Assembly (NCBI GenBank): GCA_014529385.2 | Contig: CM043968.1 | Span: forward strand, 129,369,018-129,433,017 | Direction: 5' to 3' | DNA from: Adiantum capillus-veneris | Taxonomy: Eukaryota > Streptophyta > Polypodiopsida > Polypodiales > Pteridaceae | DNA: 64,000 nt | In this document: in pieces, positions 1-11,555 of the stretch | Position numbering within the stretch: position 1 is the stretch's first letter | How the letters are laid out: the number at the start of each line of letters is the position of its first letter | Notes under the pieces: generated by a model | Databases searched by the model: none | What the model saw: only the letters and a program-made list of their open reading frames with translations | What the model was told of the DNA's origin: nothing | Made by a program: the position numbers and the translations under genes

Positions 1-1140
1 CCGCCCCCGCAAATTTTTCTCTCTCCTTTTTCCTTTGTTTTCCCGCTGCTTAATGTTAGCGGTTGTAGACAACTCCTCTTATAGTGTTTAAACTAGCATT
101 CTTGATAGTGGTTGCTCCTACAGCTTCTAGTTCTTATTTTGGGTGAGAATGCAGATGTCATCTACAATGTGTAGCTTTAATAGAGCCTAAGTGTCAAGAT
201 GTAGAATGGCTTTTTAAAATTCTAAGTTTTAGTAACTAACTTAGATTTTGGTAGAAATTTTAGCTTTCACATTAGTTCAATGTTTCAAATCAAGGTTAAG
301 GAAATGGGTTTTTCTCAGGCAGTGGTTTAGAAATCTAGACGCTTAGAAGTAGTCGTATGCTTTTCCATTGTGCTCAAGAAGTTTTACTTCTTTCTAGACT
401 CTTTCTTCTGTAAATATACACACATATAGTCAAGTGCTATCATGTTTTACTTCTTTCTTAGGCTCTTTCTTCTGTAGATATATACACATATAGTCCAGTT
501 TTTCTTCTCTAATATTGTATTGCCGCTTTTGGATAGTTTTTCATGTGTCCTTACCATCTTTTAGCATAGCGAATTTACAACATGACGAGCAAGGAGTTTG
601 TAGTTATGTTGCACAATGTAGAAGGGTAAATTCGAAATGATGAATCAACATGTTTAGTCCATCTCATTTTTATACTATTTAAAGAAAAAATAAGTGGCAT
701 AAAACATTATGGTTTAATACATTGATAGGTCAACTTGTCATAAATTTATTTTTTCAATTTATCCCTATAGAGGTTTAAGTATTCTTTGCCAAATTTGGAA
801 GCTTTAAATCCTTGGTGGGAATCCTACTAAGTAGGAGGCAGACCTATTTGATAAGCTTTTGAAATTAGTGTTAAACTACAAAGGAAACTCTTGCAATTTT
901 TTTGAAAATGACAAAATTCACAATCCATATATATAACGGAAGGGGAAAACTCAACTATATAGACACTGTAGAAAGGGGGCTATGTGACTGCTTTAGTATT
1001 TGTAGATAGGGGGTTGAGTTAATGTTATAGGGTGTGTAGAAAGGGAGTTTTTCTTGTTTGGTTACACGCATGTGACATCCCTCTCTAAGTATAAGTGAAT
1101 CCCCTAGGGATCTTGTAGAGTGCAGTTTTTGTAATGTGAT
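1..1140. other. AT-rich DNA with no recognisable gene
   Basis: No reading frame here resembles a known protein. The only structure I see is a tandem duplication at 381-494 and loose repeats of a GTAGA[AT]AGGG motif around 970-1050. Confidence 0.5.
381..494. repeat. Two-copy tandem duplication, period 63 bp
   Basis: The stretch beginning GTTTTACTTCTTTCT at 381 recurs at 444 with a few substitutions. Both copies run into the same ACACATATAGTC end. It is a short local duplication with no evident function. Confidence 0.85.
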
Positions 1141-1440
1141 GGAACATGGATAGCCCCTTATTTGTCGCTATCGGATTCCATTTCCATGGCCATACCTTTG
1201 TCAAGGTTCTTTTCAGTTCCTTATATTTAGCTTTCCTCTTTGTTTTCTTCATTGAGGGCTCGTTTTCCTTTGTGTTGTCACTCTTTCCCGAGTTTTGGAT
1301 TGCCGTTTCACATTTTTGTCTCCTATTTTTGGCATTTTTTGGTCCTTTCTCAGTTTATTCTCTCGTTTCTTGTGATACCTATGTTGTGTCTTTGATGTTG
1401 ATTGAAAAACTCAAAAACAAAATCATGCCCTCCTCATAGC

Positions 1441-2040
1441 AATAGTTTTTCTCTCACGTGCTCTTTTTCAAAGTCGGATTCCTCTATAGCGAGTGTGTCC
1501 TCCTCTAGCTGGTGTGTGGCATCGTAATAGTAGTGATTTGAGGTTCATTCAAAAGTTCAATAGTTACCATTTGGATAGGAACAATGTCATAGCCTTCTTC
1601 GTCCCAAAATAGGGTGGGTGTGGACTCATTGACACAAACATCCATAGTAGCCAAAATTTGAGTCCACTCAAACCAATGTTCCAAAAAGGGTTTTGTTACT
1701 TAGTGTCATTTACATTTCGATCCAAAATATTGTTTTTATGTCTTGGATCAACTGTATTTGTCTCATAAATGGTCGTCCCAAGATGATTTCATAGTTCAAT
1801 TTCTTTCTTAAATCTATAATGGCAAAAGTGTGTTAGTACTCAATGCCACATGAGTTGACTATCACATTTTCTAGCAATCCCATGGGCCGTTCAATATGCG
1901 CATCTACCAATTGTAGTTTCATTCATGTCTGCCTAATTGTAAGTCTTCCTCCAGCTTCCCATACTACTTCCATTGTGATGGCTATGCCTACCTCATTGTC
2001 CAAAACAACCATGGTAGCTACATCGTTCAAAACTACTTAA
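1441..2040 (-). pseudogene. Decayed Ty3/gypsy gag-protease fragment
   Basis: Reading the minus strand across frameshifts and stops gives protease-region motifs in order. These are a retropepsin-like LDNEVG stretch, ERPMGLLENV, then HTFAIIDLRKK followed by NYEIILGRPFMR. Further on comes an acidic stretch around WTQILATMDV. The same order occurs in the intact element E1 (29.1-29.7 kb: HTFIVMDFSKH, YEMILGRPFMR, WVHLASTIDT). It is therefore a distant relative of the E1/E2 gag-protease family, not E1 itself, because identity is limited to the motifs. No gag zinc knuckles, LTR or RT are seen beside it. The assignment to Ty3/gypsy rests on the LGRPFM signature and the E1 match. Confidence 0.75.
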
Positions 2041-2452
2041 ATGAACCCCTTCAATTGCTTCTACTTCTACCTTGCAATACGTGCCTCTGTCGCTCGCTCC
2101 CGTGCACACATGCACAAACACACCAAACCACCTCATGTAGAAACACCAGCTCACAGGTAAGCACACATCTTGGATGACAGCACATCAAAGGGACATTGTC
2201 ATGAACAGTTTCTTCTTTCCACCGTCTTCTTGCTCTAACTCTTCTACATCACCCCACCTCTATCCCAAATCAGCAAGAAAAGCACACGAGCGTGTACACA
2301 GACACATAGTCTCTTGTGGCACCACCTCATGGGCCTAGCTAAAGCTTCTTGCAGCTTTTTCAAGACTATTTTCCTTCTCTTTTCACTTCACGTGAATCCA
2401 TAGTGCAAAGGAGTCTTAAGGGTAGCACAAACTAGAAGCATGGCCTGCAAGC

Positions 2453-2457
<5 letters not shown>

Positions 2458-2497
<40 letters not shown>
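2458..2497. repeat. (GA)n microsatellite
   Basis: About 20 uninterrupted GA units. A shorter GA run lies at 2598-2613. Nearby translations that are rich in Arg-Glu or Ser-Leu are artefacts of this repeat. Confidence 0.95.
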
Positions 2498-2498
<1 letters not shown>

Positions 2499-2936
2499 CT
2501 ACAACTTTTCCTCTAGATTTTACACATCATACATAACAAAGCATGCAAGTTGCAAGTAAGTAATGTAGAGCGACAGATGGAGGTAGATAGATAGAGAGAG
2601 AGAGAGAGAGAGATGTACGCCAGTTTGCGGACTGGAGTAAGAACGAGATGAAGACTGTGAGACATGCATCAAACGGACAGATAGAAATTTTTGTAGCCTC
2701 CCCTTTTTCCTATGATAGGACAATTGCCAAAAGAAACTCCACCTATTCCTTTCATTTAATCTTCCAGGATCTCTCTAGTAGATTCCACTTAACAAAACAC
2801 TGTGGCCCACCTACTCATTTTAAGAATATTGCTATTAACCAGTGTTGCTACTTTTTGGCTTTCTAAAAGAAGCCTTACAGATATGTTGGAACTTGGGTTA
2901 GGCATACTTTCAATGTTTTACGTGATGATTGTGAGT

Positions 2937-3133
2937 GATGATTGAGACTTACCTTAAATGTTATTTTGTCTTTGAAGTATTAAATGGATATTTTTATTTA
3001 ACCTTTCATTTCACTTCCTCACATGGCTTGATTTAGTGATGATTCAGATTAACCTTAAATGTTATTTTGGTTTTAAAGTATTATCTGGATATTTTTATTT
3101 CACCTTTCATTTCACTTCCTCGCATGGCTTGAC
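2937..3133. repeat. Tandem duplication inside the dispersed repeat, period 101 bp
   Basis: Two copies start GATGATTGAGAC (2937) and GATGATTCAGAT (3038). Both run through ACCTTAAATGTTATTTTG and TTTCATTTCACTTCCTC. The copy at 52.8 kb has a single unit, so the duplication arose in this copy. Confidence 0.85.
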
Positions 3134-3200
3134 TTCTCTTGCATTCTATTGTTTTAGAATGATAAAGTGAAGTTTCACCTTGCATAATTCTAGTAAGTTC

Positions 3201-3243
3201 TATACATACATATACATACACACACACATACACACGTACACAC

Positions 3244-3304
<61 letters not shown>

Positions 3305-3313
3305 CATATATAC

Positions 3314-3356
<43 letters not shown>
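3201..3356. repeat. Compound (CA)n/(TA)n/(TG)n microsatellite
   Basis: Interrupted TACA and CACA units, a TA run, a TG run of about 18 units, then TACA and TA again. It sits inside the dispersed repeat, where the related copy has only a short TA array. Confidence 0.95.
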
Positions 3357-3358
<2 letters not shown>

Positions 3359-3439
3359 ATATCAATAAGTAAATATATAATATATGTTAATGAGTTCTTT
3401 TTATTATATATGTAAATTTATTTATTTATTTATCTATTT

Positions 3440-3440
<1 letters not shown>

Positions 3441-3525
<85 letters not shown>
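3441..3525. repeat. (CA)n(TA)n microsatellite
   Basis: CA units followed by about 30 TA units. It is the expanded counterpart of the short TA tract at 53097-53120 in the related repeat copy. Confidence 0.95.
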
Positions 3526-3529
<4 letters not shown>

Positions 3530-3934
3530 AAAGCATGGTAAAGAGAAGAAAAACCGGTGCAATGATGTCAAAACTTAGTTCAAAAATCCTACAAATTTCA
3601 AAAACTTTGCTAGTATTTTTTGTTTGCTTCCTTGTGAGGAGGACACTTGATTGCTTAATAAAAGAGACATTCCAAAACATTGCTTCACCTTAAGTTAAAT
3701 TGAACCTAGTGATTTTATCACTTCCTTATTGTTTTAGAAAGCCATCGTAACCCTTTCACTTGTTATAGGTATAATCTTTCAATGCTTCCTTCAAAAAGAT
3801 AAAGGATATTGTCAATATACTGCTGTATATACTACTGGCCACGATTCTGGATGGATTTCTTTTGATAGAATCATGAAAGATGCCTTTTTTTGTTGAAAGG
3901 GAAAAGTTGAGAGCTCCAGATGTCTCTCTATGTG

Positions 3935-3937
<3 letters not shown>

Positions 3938-3996
<59 letters not shown>
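3938..3996. repeat. (CT)n(CA)n microsatellite
   Basis: About 21 CT units, then CA units. Confidence 0.95.
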
Positions 3997-4214
3997 TGCA
4001 CGCGCACACAGATTGGGGTTTAGTCAATGAATAGTGAGGCACTGTGCAAAGACAAGGGATGAGGGCATGGGAGCGCAGTGCAAGCGAACTTGCTGAGACT
4101 CCAAAAACCTAGGATGAAGAAATATCAGTAGATTCCTATTAATGCACAACAAGATTTAAAAAATTTCTCATGTAGAAAAACGAAGCCTTTTTCAGTGTTT
4201 TTCTTACGATTCAT

Positions 4215-4315
4215 AACATCATGAGCTTCCGCTCAAGAGGCACCGCATACCTAGCTAGGTACGATTGGGGGCAAGGGACCGCCGGCCCGACTCCCTCATA
4301 GAAGCTCATGATGTT
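4215..4315. repeat. Perfect 15-bp inverted repeat around a 71-bp GC-rich loop
   Basis: AACATCATGAGCTTC at 4215-4229 is the exact reverse complement of GAAGCTCATGATGTT at 4301-4315. The loop holds a further palindrome (TACCTAGCTAGGTA) and a G/C-rich stretch unlike the AT-rich surroundings. Possible roles are an RNA hairpin or a transposon footprint. No tRNA-type boxes are present. Confidence 0.8.
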
Positions 4316-4976
4316 GAGGTAAGTCACAATGTAGGAATTATTGTGAGAATTTGTCCAAAACACCCAAGTGGAGTGTGATACTATGGTGTCATCTGGTAAG
4401 CCTTGACTTTCATGTTGTTGATGGCGCATGCAATGAGGCTAGGTGTGGCATAGTATGTGACACAAACATTTTTTCCCCATTTCTTTTTATAGGAATCATT
4501 GAAGATGCTTTTGTAAAAGTTTGGATGAAAGCTAGACTAAGTGGAAAAGGAGGGGGGGAATGTTGCATGGGCACTGAGCATGATATAGGGAAAGAGGGAG
4601 ATTTTGTTTGTGTTCGAACGATAAGGGAAATCAAAAGAGGCTTATTATTTTTTGAGGCAGAGACCATCGCAAGGTCTTGATGTGTGTGTCAGTGCGAGAC
4701 AAAGATAGTGTTAGAAAAAAACCAAGGTCCAATGTATTTTAACCGGTTGAATCCTAAAATCTAGGTTAGATTCTGGGCTTTCCTTGAAGAAAACCAGAAT
4801 ATTTTTGCAAGTTATGGTGGATTATTGGTAGAAGCTTCAAATTTTCACCTAAAAATTGAGAGAACTTGAAGTTTGTACCTATTTTCTTTGGTTGCAATAT
4901 ATGTATATTTCTAGTCCTGCACGATGACAGATGGTGACATAAGAGCGCCAACCCAGGGTTTTTTTTGGGCAAACGT

Positions 4977-4978
<2 letters not shown>

Positions 4979-5073
<95 letters not shown>
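4979..5073. repeat. (TG)n(GA)n microsatellite
   Basis: About 21 TG units directly followed by about 25 GA units with one interruption. The apparent reading frames through it are low-complexity artefacts. Confidence 0.95.
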
Positions 5074-5356
5074 CCGCTGATCCCATGCCGGCACGTGGTC
5101 AAGAGAGAGAGGAAAATCAATGGGTGGCTTTGAAGTGCTGCGTATAGGGGAGAGAGAGAAGAAGGGGGGGGAGGAGGGAGGGAGAGAGCGGCTACAAATT
5201 GCTGCGTGCTATTCGAGGAAGAAACACAGACGCGAGGCAATGTAGTGGGAGGGGAAAGGCAATTGTACACCTTTTTGGTCCGCGAGTAGAAAGGGGGGGG
5301 GATGGCATGGGAATGACTAGATCGAGAGACTTTTCCTTTACCCAATGCTAGGACCC

Positions 5357-5690
5357 TAATCTTGGGGTTTAATCTTGGGGTTTAATTAATTAATGGAGTG
5401 TATAATAGACCAAAATATCTCCCATTGTTCTTCATTTCCTTTTATGTTTTTCATTTCCTTTTATGTTTGTATGTCAAGGTATACAAAGAATTATATACAT
5501 TTTCCGTAGACTATGTCTCAAAGAATTATATACATTTGCCGTAGACTATGTCTCTTAAGCACTACATAAACTATCAATATATGGTGTAATGGTGTAGGCT
5601 ACATAATAATGGCATGCTTGTAGCAGACTATGTCTCTTAAGCACTACATAGATTATCAATGTATGGTGGAATGGTGCAGGCTACATAATG
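5357..5690. repeat. Cluster of short tandem duplications
   Basis: Three adjacent duplications occur. AATCTTGGGGTTT is repeated twice near 5357. A 35-bp unit (AAAGAATTATATACATTT...) is repeated at about 5484 and 5519. A longer unit starts AGACTATGTCTCTTAAGCAC at 5543 and again at 5625 (period 82 bp). Stepwise slippage or unequal exchange would explain it. No gene is recognisable here. Confidence 0.8.
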
Positions 5691-6321
5691 AGATAAGGTA
5701 TTCCTAATGGATTCAAAAGAAAGAAATTCATTACTTAGATAGTGCAAATAGTGCAAGGAAAGTCTAAAGAGAACACAACGTTGAAGAAAACTTGATACAG
5801 AAGAAACATAAAAATGTATCACAATGCCAATTAAACTACCTCCTTATATATAGCAATGACTACCTCCTTATATATATAACAATGAAAAGTATTTTGACTT
5901 TCCATTTTCTAAACTCACCTTTCAATTATGCAATCGTATGTTTTGAAAAGATTTGTATTTTTCCAAGATTCCCTTCCATTGTATTGCCAAAAGTATAAAC
6001 TCTCCTTTTTCCCCTGTTCCTCTTGCGCATAAAACACCCGTTACCTTGTGGCCATATCTTCATCCTCACCTCAAAAACCCTCCCACAGTTTTCACCCTCA
6101 AGCTCGGCAGCAAAGATTGGATATAGCCCTGACCCCCCTCTCAGCTCAGGCACTCACAGTCTAGCTCCCACTTCTCTTAGCGACTTGTTGATGAATAAGC
6201 AGGGCTCCAAAAGCAATTGCATAAACGCTACTTCCCAAGATTTTCGAGGCTCCACCAAAAGCTAGTCGCGCAGGAGGGACAACAAGGAAGATGACAGGGG
6301 AGGGTCCTGCTCGATCGCAAT

Positions 6322-6323
<2 letters not shown>

Positions 6324-6374
<51 letters not shown>
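6324..6374. repeat. (GA)n microsatellite
   Basis: About 25 GA units. Confidence 0.95.
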
Positions 6375-6379
<5 letters not shown>

Positions 6380-6862
6380 TTGACTGCAATAGTTTCCCTG
6401 CCTGCAAAACAGAGAGAGATGCCGGCCCATCAGAGAGAGAGAGAATCCGCGAATTCGAAAGCAAAATCACAACCCCTGTCCTATCATGCTCACTGCATAG
6501 CCTCCCCATCCCAACTATTGCCCCTCTCTCGTCCAGAGATGGCATCTCTCTTTTTGTCTCTTTCTGCCTGCCCATACAGTTGTTGTGACCATCATTGTAT
6601 CTTTATCTCATCTCCATGTCTGGCTACAACATTGCATGCCTCCATTACGTGCCCCCATAAATACCAAACCTCCCCCTCAATTGTTAACACAGCACTGCGC
6701 ACATGCATCATGACCCTCCAACGATAGACAGCTCGTGACCCTCATACAGCATCGCAACGCACCCTGTCTCTGTTCCAAGGAGCTCAGCGACACGACTGAC
6801 ACACAGATGCATCCATCATTTCCCTGCGCACTCCACCTGCAAGACGATTCAATTAACAACAA

Positions 6863-6865
<3 letters not shown>

Positions 6866-6910
<45 letters not shown>
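6866..6910. repeat. (CT)n microsatellite
   Basis: About 22 CT units. Confidence 0.95.
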
Positions 6911-6912
<2 letters not shown>

Positions 6913-7411
6913 GCTGCCACCTGTCATCTTTCTCTTTGCCCTTGATCTCTTTGCATGCGTCAATCGACTTTTCTTTTCATGTCAAAAAGGGTATCTTAAA
7001 AGATACCCCTAATTCAACCCCCAAACAAAATTGGCAGGGCCTACTGGCATGCTTTTGTAGATTGTATCCCTCAAGCAGAGAGTAGACTAGCTATCTAATG
7101 CCAAAAGTTGTCTCAGGCTACAAATTAGATTCAAAATCAACACGTAATCGTTTCTTGGTACATGCGTTTGTCAAGAATGACCATGAATTAAGGACCGAGT
7201 ACTATCATCAAAAGGATTACCGAATTATGGGAAAAAGTTTCAAGAGATATAATTGATCTTTTTTATCTTAATCATGATGTTGATATATAACAATGAAGCT
7301 TAAACAATATTTACTGAGCTAGAAATAGTGGGAATCACCAAGCCATAAATAAGTAAAGTTGGTTGTGAAACATGTAATTTTTTAAGACTTTTGACAAGCT
7401 ATTATGGGGTA

Positions 7412-7529
7412 GGGAAAGGTCCCTCAATGACCTTTCCATGTAATCTGTGCGGCCAATTATCGATCGGCAGAGGTCGGGAGCCGACTTGGGAGTGGAGATT
7501 ACAAGAAAGGTCACTAAGCGACCTTTCTC
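7412..7529. repeat. Nested palindromic inverted repeat
   Basis: The arms at 7412-7446 and 7496-7529 are imperfect reverse complements. Each arm is also a palindrome: GAAAGGTC...GACCTTTC at 7414-7436 and GAAAGGTC...GACCTTTC at 7505-7527. The spacer contains CGATCG and GTCGG/CCGAC pairs. This organisation is typical of a small foldback or MITE-like element. No target duplication is obvious. Confidence 0.75.
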
Positions 7530-8020
7530 GGCCATCAAGGTGCGGGGGAGGAGGGCCAACAGTGTACTCTAAGCCTGTGCAAAACTTAATCACTGTAGAT
7601 ACTGCTTTTTTCTTGTTGTTGAGTTGTCACCTCCCTAGCAGGTGTGTGGGATTTTGCATGTTGAGGTGTCAGCAAGAGGTGATTTTCTTGCTGCTGAATT
7701 GGCATGTTGTAAGTGGCCCTGCAGGTCGCCAACAACTGATGGAGGGCCCAGATCTACAGCCCCCTCACCCTGGACCTTGACGAAACTAGGACAACCTAGA
7801 AAAACATTTGCAATATGACTTTGTCTCTCTACAAGTGATGGTCGATGGGCTTGAGTGGTAATGTGCGGTTGGGTTACATCCAAAAGACTTAAGAAAATCC
7901 ATAAAGAATTAAGAAACTTCACATGTTATTGTTTGGGACCAAAACGAGTGAAGATAACCTAGAAATTATCTATCTCTAGTTGTATCGGAAGGTGGGTGAC
8001 TAGGTGACATTGAGTGGATT

Positions 8021-8225
8021 TTCTTGCGATTGTTGTTGCATGCTACACAATTATTAATCCTTTTTTTACATCAAGTTATTTGTAATTAAAATGGATAATT
8101 TCTTAAATGCGATCTTCTAATTTCTTAAATGTGATTTTCTTGTGATTGTTGTTGCATGCTACACAATTATTAATCCATTTTTAAAATCAAGTTATATGTA
8201 GTTAAAATAGCTAATTTGGTTACAT
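8021..8225. repeat. Two-copy tandem duplication, period 116 bp
   Basis: TTCTTGCGATTGTTGTTGCA at 8021 recurs with one change at 8137. Both copies continue through CACAATTATTAATCC and an AT-rich tail. Confidence 0.8.
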
Positions 8226-8489
8226 CGATTCTTAGAACTGAATGGCATGTCACGTTCAACTCGCTACTTAACCTTTATTTCCCTTAGTATTGGCTCCCTT
8301 TCACATTGGCCTTTACCGAGCACCTAGAAATCCTCCCCGAGCACCTAGCCTTGAATACTTTTAAAATTCCTTGCAAACACATGACTGCTCTTGCACCATC
8401 ACGACCCTCTCATTTGGTCCTCACACTCTTTTACCCTTTTATTGGATCATCTCGGCTCTCTTGAGCGGGCCCTTAAATTCTCTAACTTC

Positions 8490-8960
8490 TAATATTCTCT
8501 CCCCCTTCAAAAGGATCATTGTCCTTAATGAATAGAGCAAGGAAATGTTTACAAACAAAATATTATGGATCCCATGTAACATATGTGAGTGGAATATCTT
8601 CTTAGGAAACTAGAAATTCTCGAATAACACGCCTTCTTAACCATTTATGCCCCCGATCAAATACTTGTCTAGACTATGATCAAGGTTGAGCCTAGCTTTA
8701 ATTTGTAAAGCAACAATACCATCATCTTTACAAAAGCGCTTTAATTTGGCGGCATCAAATACTAGATAAACTCCATATAGTGCCTTAAGGTAACTCTACG
8801 TTATAAGCTATATCACTAATCTTTTCAATACTCTTCCAAGGACCAACTGAATAAAGAGCTTATGACACTTCAAGCTGACAAAGAGGTAAACTTTGAATAT
8901 GGCATGCATTCATTGCCTGTACTTTTATGCTTTTTCTACTTTGTACAACTCAAAAAGGTT
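8490..8960 (-). pseudogene. Decayed Ty3/gypsy integrase C-terminus and chromodomain
   Basis: On the minus strand, with several frameshifts, the order is as follows: a basic segment, GPWKSIEKISDIAYNVELP (the GPF/Y-type integrase tail), and VFDAAKLKRF. A chromodomain-like stretch WEDIPLTYVTWDP follows, then NDPFEGGEN, the usual C-terminal end of chromovirus polyproteins just before the polypurine tract. Upstream RT and integrase core are not present on the higher-coordinate side. It is one of several chromovirus-type remnants in the window (compare 11.8 and 52.2 kb). Confidence 0.7.
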
Positions 8961-9174
8961 GATTATTTGTCGATGATTGACAAGGTTGATATTATTTTTA
9001 AGATTGTATATCATGCATGGCATGTGAATTTTTGCAAAAGCATCAGATGGCTATGAGCACAGAATCTCAATAAAGTTTTTAACATGTCATATTTACGTGA
9101 AGCAAAGCTTAAATTTTATGCATATTGCATAGTAGCTTTCAAATTTTGAGATATGTTATCGATATGTAAACTTT

Positions 9175-9197
9175 GGGGGGGGGGGGGGGGGGGGGGG
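9175..9197. repeat. Poly(G) tract of 23
   Basis: A run of 23 G, followed by a second run of 14 G at 9324-9337. Such runs could form G-quadruplexes on the plus strand and are prone to length errors in sequencing. Confidence 0.9.
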
Positions 9198-11550
9198 TTT
9201 GCAATGTATTTAAATGGTCTCTCGTTGGGTGCCATTAGAAACCAAGCCAAGAGGGCTTATATGGTACATACAATAGCTCTCAATCCATCATAATACGTGG
9301 CTATGAGATAGATTCAAGCTTTTGGGGGGGGGGGGGGTTTCATTATATGTAAAACCTATATCATGTGTTTTCAAGAATTATTTATAAAACCCCTTGGCTA
9401 TGAATTTTTCACCAATAAAAGGGATCCTTTTCCTATTCAATCTATAATTTTTTTTTCAAGATCATTTTTTTGACACCCTTTTGTATGTGAAAATGTGACA
9501 ACAAGTAGAATAAAATAATCCCTATTATTGAACCCATGAGATATGCAGTTTTTTATTGTAATGTTCCCCCCAAGGATTCAAGCAAGGACAACAAAATCAA
9601 ACTAAAATTCGCTCTCAACTTGTGCTTTGCGATTTTGAGACAATTAGCCACATATGCGTGACAAGGCTAGATAGTTTCAAGTACAAGGTTAGATAGTTTC
9701 AAGTTCTTCTTGTTTTTTTTGTTTTTAATCTTTACTTTGGAAGGATCTCCTTTTGTGCAAAGCAAAGTGCTTTGAAGGACATAGCGAGAATCAAGGCTTC
9801 TATCCCATGCCAAGGTACTGCTCATTGACTTAGGATCGTGGGCAATGGCACACAGGTTTGGGGAATTGGCATTCTTGTTTTACAATTTCAACTCGTGCTT
9901 GAATGTTTCAACTTTAGTTTTAGATATTGCAAGGCACTTAAACATATCGGCTCAAACCATAGAGGCCATCGTTGTCGCCAAGGGCTTATCACTCTATATT
10001 TCCAAGTTGTATGCATGATGTGCCAGTAAGGTGGACTAAATTCCATTCAATCAATGTTTATGCTTCTACTATTACACGAGATACTTTGTCAAGGATAGCA
10101 TTGTCCACCTAATGATCGAGGTGGATTCAATTCAACGAGGTCTCCACATGCACTGGAATTGCACAATTCTTTAAGAGGAGATAAGATCTTGTTTGTTTCC
10201 AATGATTCTTTATTGATAATTTTTATATTCATACTATTGCAAGGGTACCCATAATAACCTTCTACTCAACAGCAATTGAGGCTAGTTTGTTTGCTTGTTT
10301 CATTGCATATGACTGCATCGATGGGCACTCTATATCATTTGCTATACTCACAAGGTGTGTGCACTGCGGTTGCTTGTTTTATTTTGTAGCAAACATGCAT
10401 GACTTGGCTATCAAGAATCTAGTTCATGTGCCACATGACTCTTATACGAGAGCTTCAAGGCAGAAAATTTAATGTCTGCGGTACACTGTGCAAGGCTTAT
10501 CTTCAACAAGACCAAAGAATAACCAATATGACTACTTTCTTTGGGTTTTACGAATCTCTCTCTTCTTTCGATGGGGAGATATGATTGTTTCAAAGATGTA
10601 GTTGTGAATATGATTCCAACTTGAGAGGATATCCTGGTTCATCTATAGCACTGGGTGTTTCTATAGAAGCATATTTTTTCAGTTCGACCTAGCTTGTGGA
10701 TGAAAAAATCATATAATCAGTGCTAATGGTCGCTTTTTGGCCTCTTCACACTTGGGCTTTTAAGGAAAGACCTTCTCAATTGCCAAAGGGTAGTGACTAA
10801 GTGCATCATACCAATCTAAGTACAATCCCCATCAGTAGCATAGTAGCCTATACTGATCTTAGCTACCTAACACTTTAAGTAGTTTCTTTTCAGAATCTGA
10901 CCAAGGGGTTCAAATTGCCAAAGCAACACCAAGGGTTCTTGGACAAAATAAAACCAAGGTTTTTTCCTCTTTGTGTGACAATGTTTCCCAAATTGATTGG
11001 ATGCACATGACATGGTCACACATAGCTACATGGTACCTATTACGGGAAGGATTAGAGGTTGGTGTATCGGATACATCCTCCACTAAATTTTTCTTGACCT
11101 TGCAAGTTTTTCTATGATGAAATCGTAGGTCCACTCTGGGTATATATTTATTATGTGGTTACCTCTCTTAAGATGGGCATAGGCTTACAAGGTGGCGATC
11201 ATTTCTTGGCACATGTTGTCAGTCACAAGGTGTACAACATGGTCTAGAACTTGTAGAGTTTGATTTAGCCAATGTGGAGCGAGGTTTATGAGGGTCCTCT
11301 CACTCCTATTTCTCAGTGTTTCTAGTCATCTCCACACATGATAGTTCACTTTACAATTCACATTCTAAAGCGTGGAAAGTCCCTTCATGCTTATAAATGG
11401 CTTGCAACCTCTATCACTTGTTGTGGTGGGGTTGGCTAATGATGAGGTATACCAAATGTTGCTCGTCGATAAGATAGATATAAGAACCATGTTGATGCCA
11501 CATGTTGACAATTTAGTATGGAAAGTTAAGAATAGGTATTCTTATGTGTT
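9198..11550. other. No recognisable gene
   Basis: Only short reading frames (under 75 codons) occur, and none matches a family I know. The sequence has the look of old, decayed intergenic or transposon DNA. Confidence 0.45.
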
Positions 11551-11555
11551 CCAGC

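Larger units (their letters stand above)
2857..3743. repeat. Dispersed repeat, copy 1, with inverted GGCTTTCTAAAA ends
   Basis: The unit starts GGCTTTCTAAAA (2857-2868) and ends TTTTAGAAAGCC (3732-3743), a perfect 12-bp inverted pair. Its non-microsatellite sequence matches 52817-53351 along most of its length, including TTCACCTTGCATAATTCTAG and the flank of a TA microsatellite. Homology to the second copy continues about 24 bp beyond the right inverted end, so the true boundary may lie outside it. It could be a non-autonomous TIR transposon. No transposase and no clear target duplication are visible. Confidence 0.7.

Noticed and set aside
1146-1439. 97-codon hydrophobic frame
   Set aside because: T-rich sequence gives Phe/Leu-rich peptides. 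No domain, no relative in the window, and no promoter or splice context was seen.
4351-4680. 109-codon plus-strand frame
   Set aside because: No recognisable motif, and an equally long frame exists on the other strand.
4911-5345. Long frames rich in Ser-Leu, Arg-Glu, Thr-His or Val-Cys (also near 3.1, 3.5, 39.8-40.1, 47.1 and 55.2 kb)
   Set aside because: They are translations of (GA), (CT), (CA) and (TG) microsatellites. All frames of such repeats stay open by composition.
6161-6265. Minus-strand peptide ending LGSSVYAIAFGALLIHQQVA, resembling the last exon of a small membrane protein
   Set aside because: It looks non-repetitive and membrane-like, but I could not identify a family, an acceptor splice site or an upstream exon, so it is not annotated.
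9838-10593. Possible decayed transposon protein
   Set aside because: Several short frames look non-repetitive, but none could be linked to a family or to each other.
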